Of a DNA stretch of 64,000 bases, positions 63,067-64,000 are shown one piece after another. Source of the DNA: Ophiobolus disseminans. Taxonomy: Eukaryota > Ascomycota > Dothideomycetes > Pleosporales > Phaeosphaeriaceae. Position 1 is the stretch's first letter. Each line of letters starts with the position of its first letter. The translations under genes and the position numbers were made by a program. The notes beneath the pieces were generated by a model. The model was given only the letters and a program-made list of their open reading frames with translations, made no database searches and was not told the DNA's origin. Location: NCBI GenBank assembly GCA_010093685.1, contig MU006230.1:976013-1040012 (forward strand). Reading direction: 5' to 3'.

Positions 63067-64000
63067 TGGCTTTGTGAGGGGTGGGCTTTGTTTGTGGAGT
63101 ACGGATGGGTGTGGTTGATTTGATACCCTGAAACTAGAAGTGATTCGGTATTGAATTTCGGGTTAATGTATGATTATTCTACCACAACGCCCTGCCATGA
63201 CTCTCGACGTCCTTTCCTCCGCGTCTAAGAAATGCAAGTATTTACTCACCCCGCCACGTCCTTTCCGCCGACGCACACATCTCCCAGCAACTACATTACA
63301 CTCGCGTATTCGCGAAACCTCACCATTTGCACATCCTGACTCCATCACTTCACATCCTGTACTCTCTGGCCGCACCGCTCGTTATGATTTCTATAAAGAA
63401 AATGTATCCGTATGTTGACACACACGCCAGCGTAACCACTAGCAGCTGCTTCCAACGCCACATCGCCAGGTAAGAATCTATACATGTACACTGCCTATTC
63501 AGCACACATACATCCTTTCGCGCTCACCTCTCTCTGAAACCACACAAGTCCATGCACATAGATACCGTACGTTACAGAACTAGTCTATTCGCAATAAGTA
63601 AGTTTCCCGAGATGTAGAATCTATCTTCCGTATTCCGGGATAGTGTACACGTGTCTTATCCTCTCCTCTGCAATGCATCCTGTCACATACACATCCCAAG
63701 TCCCGTCTTTGCCTTGCAACAATGGCTCCATATACCTCCATAGTATCTATCGTCCAGTGTACGTTTCGTGTATCCAGTGTGCGAAGGAAAGGCGAGGGTG
63801 CGGCACGCGAACTTGGTATAAACGACACGATACATATATAGGAGCAGTAGTTCTTGGATAGATTGCGTTATGTGGGGATATGTGGGTGATTTGCGTTGTG
63901 AGGTACTATCGTTGGGGGTGTGGAAGTGCGAGTTCTAGCTGTGTGGAAGGAGTGGTTAGCGTGGGTACATGTCAGAGCAGTTGTTTGGAACGATTGATTG
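63067..64000. other. Intergenic to window edge, no gene seen
   Basis: About 0.93 kb. Frames of 60-80 codons overlap on both strands and have no domain, signal peptide or splice logic. Confidence 0.55.

Noticed and set aside
1..64000. CRISPR arrays, bacterial operons, Shine-Dalgarno sites
   Set aside because: None seen; the sequence is eukaryotic with spliceosomal introns, and the tandem arrays lack spacers.

Overview
The window is filamentous-fungal nuclear DNA. Evidence: genes carry short 41-86 bp introns with GT..AG ends and CTAAC/CTGAC-like branch points, genes lie in mixed orientation without operons, and the families are typical of Pezizomycotina (Helo-like STAND N-termini, CBM18 proteins, 2EXR-type proteins, Gpr1/Fun34 transporters). 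A dothideomycete is my best guess, by inference only. Exon borders were worked out by hand from reading frame, splice signals and family conservation.

Layout. 0-6.1 kb: 3' end of an Mtr10/transportin-3 importin, a single-pass membrane protein, and an NZF zinc-finger protein. 7.2-13.6 kb: two head-to-head secreted chitin-binding proteins, each with two CBM18 modules, a Ser/Thr stalk and jelly-roll-like C-terminal domains. 14.6-20.6 kb: an acyltransferase and the most unusual gene of the window, a 1,192-residue protein joining a Helo-like N-terminus, helical repeats, two zinc-binding motifs and a C-terminal Rho-like GTPase with altered catalytic positions. 21-27.4 kb: a GNAT acetyltransferase, an unknown protein with a triplicated Ser-rich unit, a short-chain dehydrogenase and a Gpr1/Fun34 transporter. 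27.4-29.9 kb: apparently gene-free. 30-37.2 kb: a divergent TIM-family isomerase, MTHFR, the ArfGAP Glo3 and a DUF1989 protein.

37.9-44.3 kb is membrane-protein rich and includes a broken membrane-protein gene followed by a pogo/Fot1-type transposase relic whose stop codons all fit C-to-T/G-to-A (RIP-like) decay. It ends just upstream of an LCCL-domain membrane protein. 44.7-52.1 kb: an ankyrin-like protein, a cytochrome P450, a candidate 66-residue secreted peptide and two tandem 2EXR-type proteins. 52.9-63.1 kb: a secreted GH37 trehalase, a small membrane protein, a Cue1-like protein, a membrane-anchored expansin-like protein, a Ser/Thr-rich single-pass protein and an RNF216-like RBR ubiquitin ligase with a membrane-type insertion. 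The last 0.9 kb shows no gene.

The genes do not form one pathway. Themes are ubiquitin handling (NZF protein, Cue1-like, RBR ligase, UBZ-like motif in the GTPase fusion), cell wall/surface (CBM18 pair, expansin-like, trehalase) and basic metabolism (MTHFR, TIM-like isomerase).
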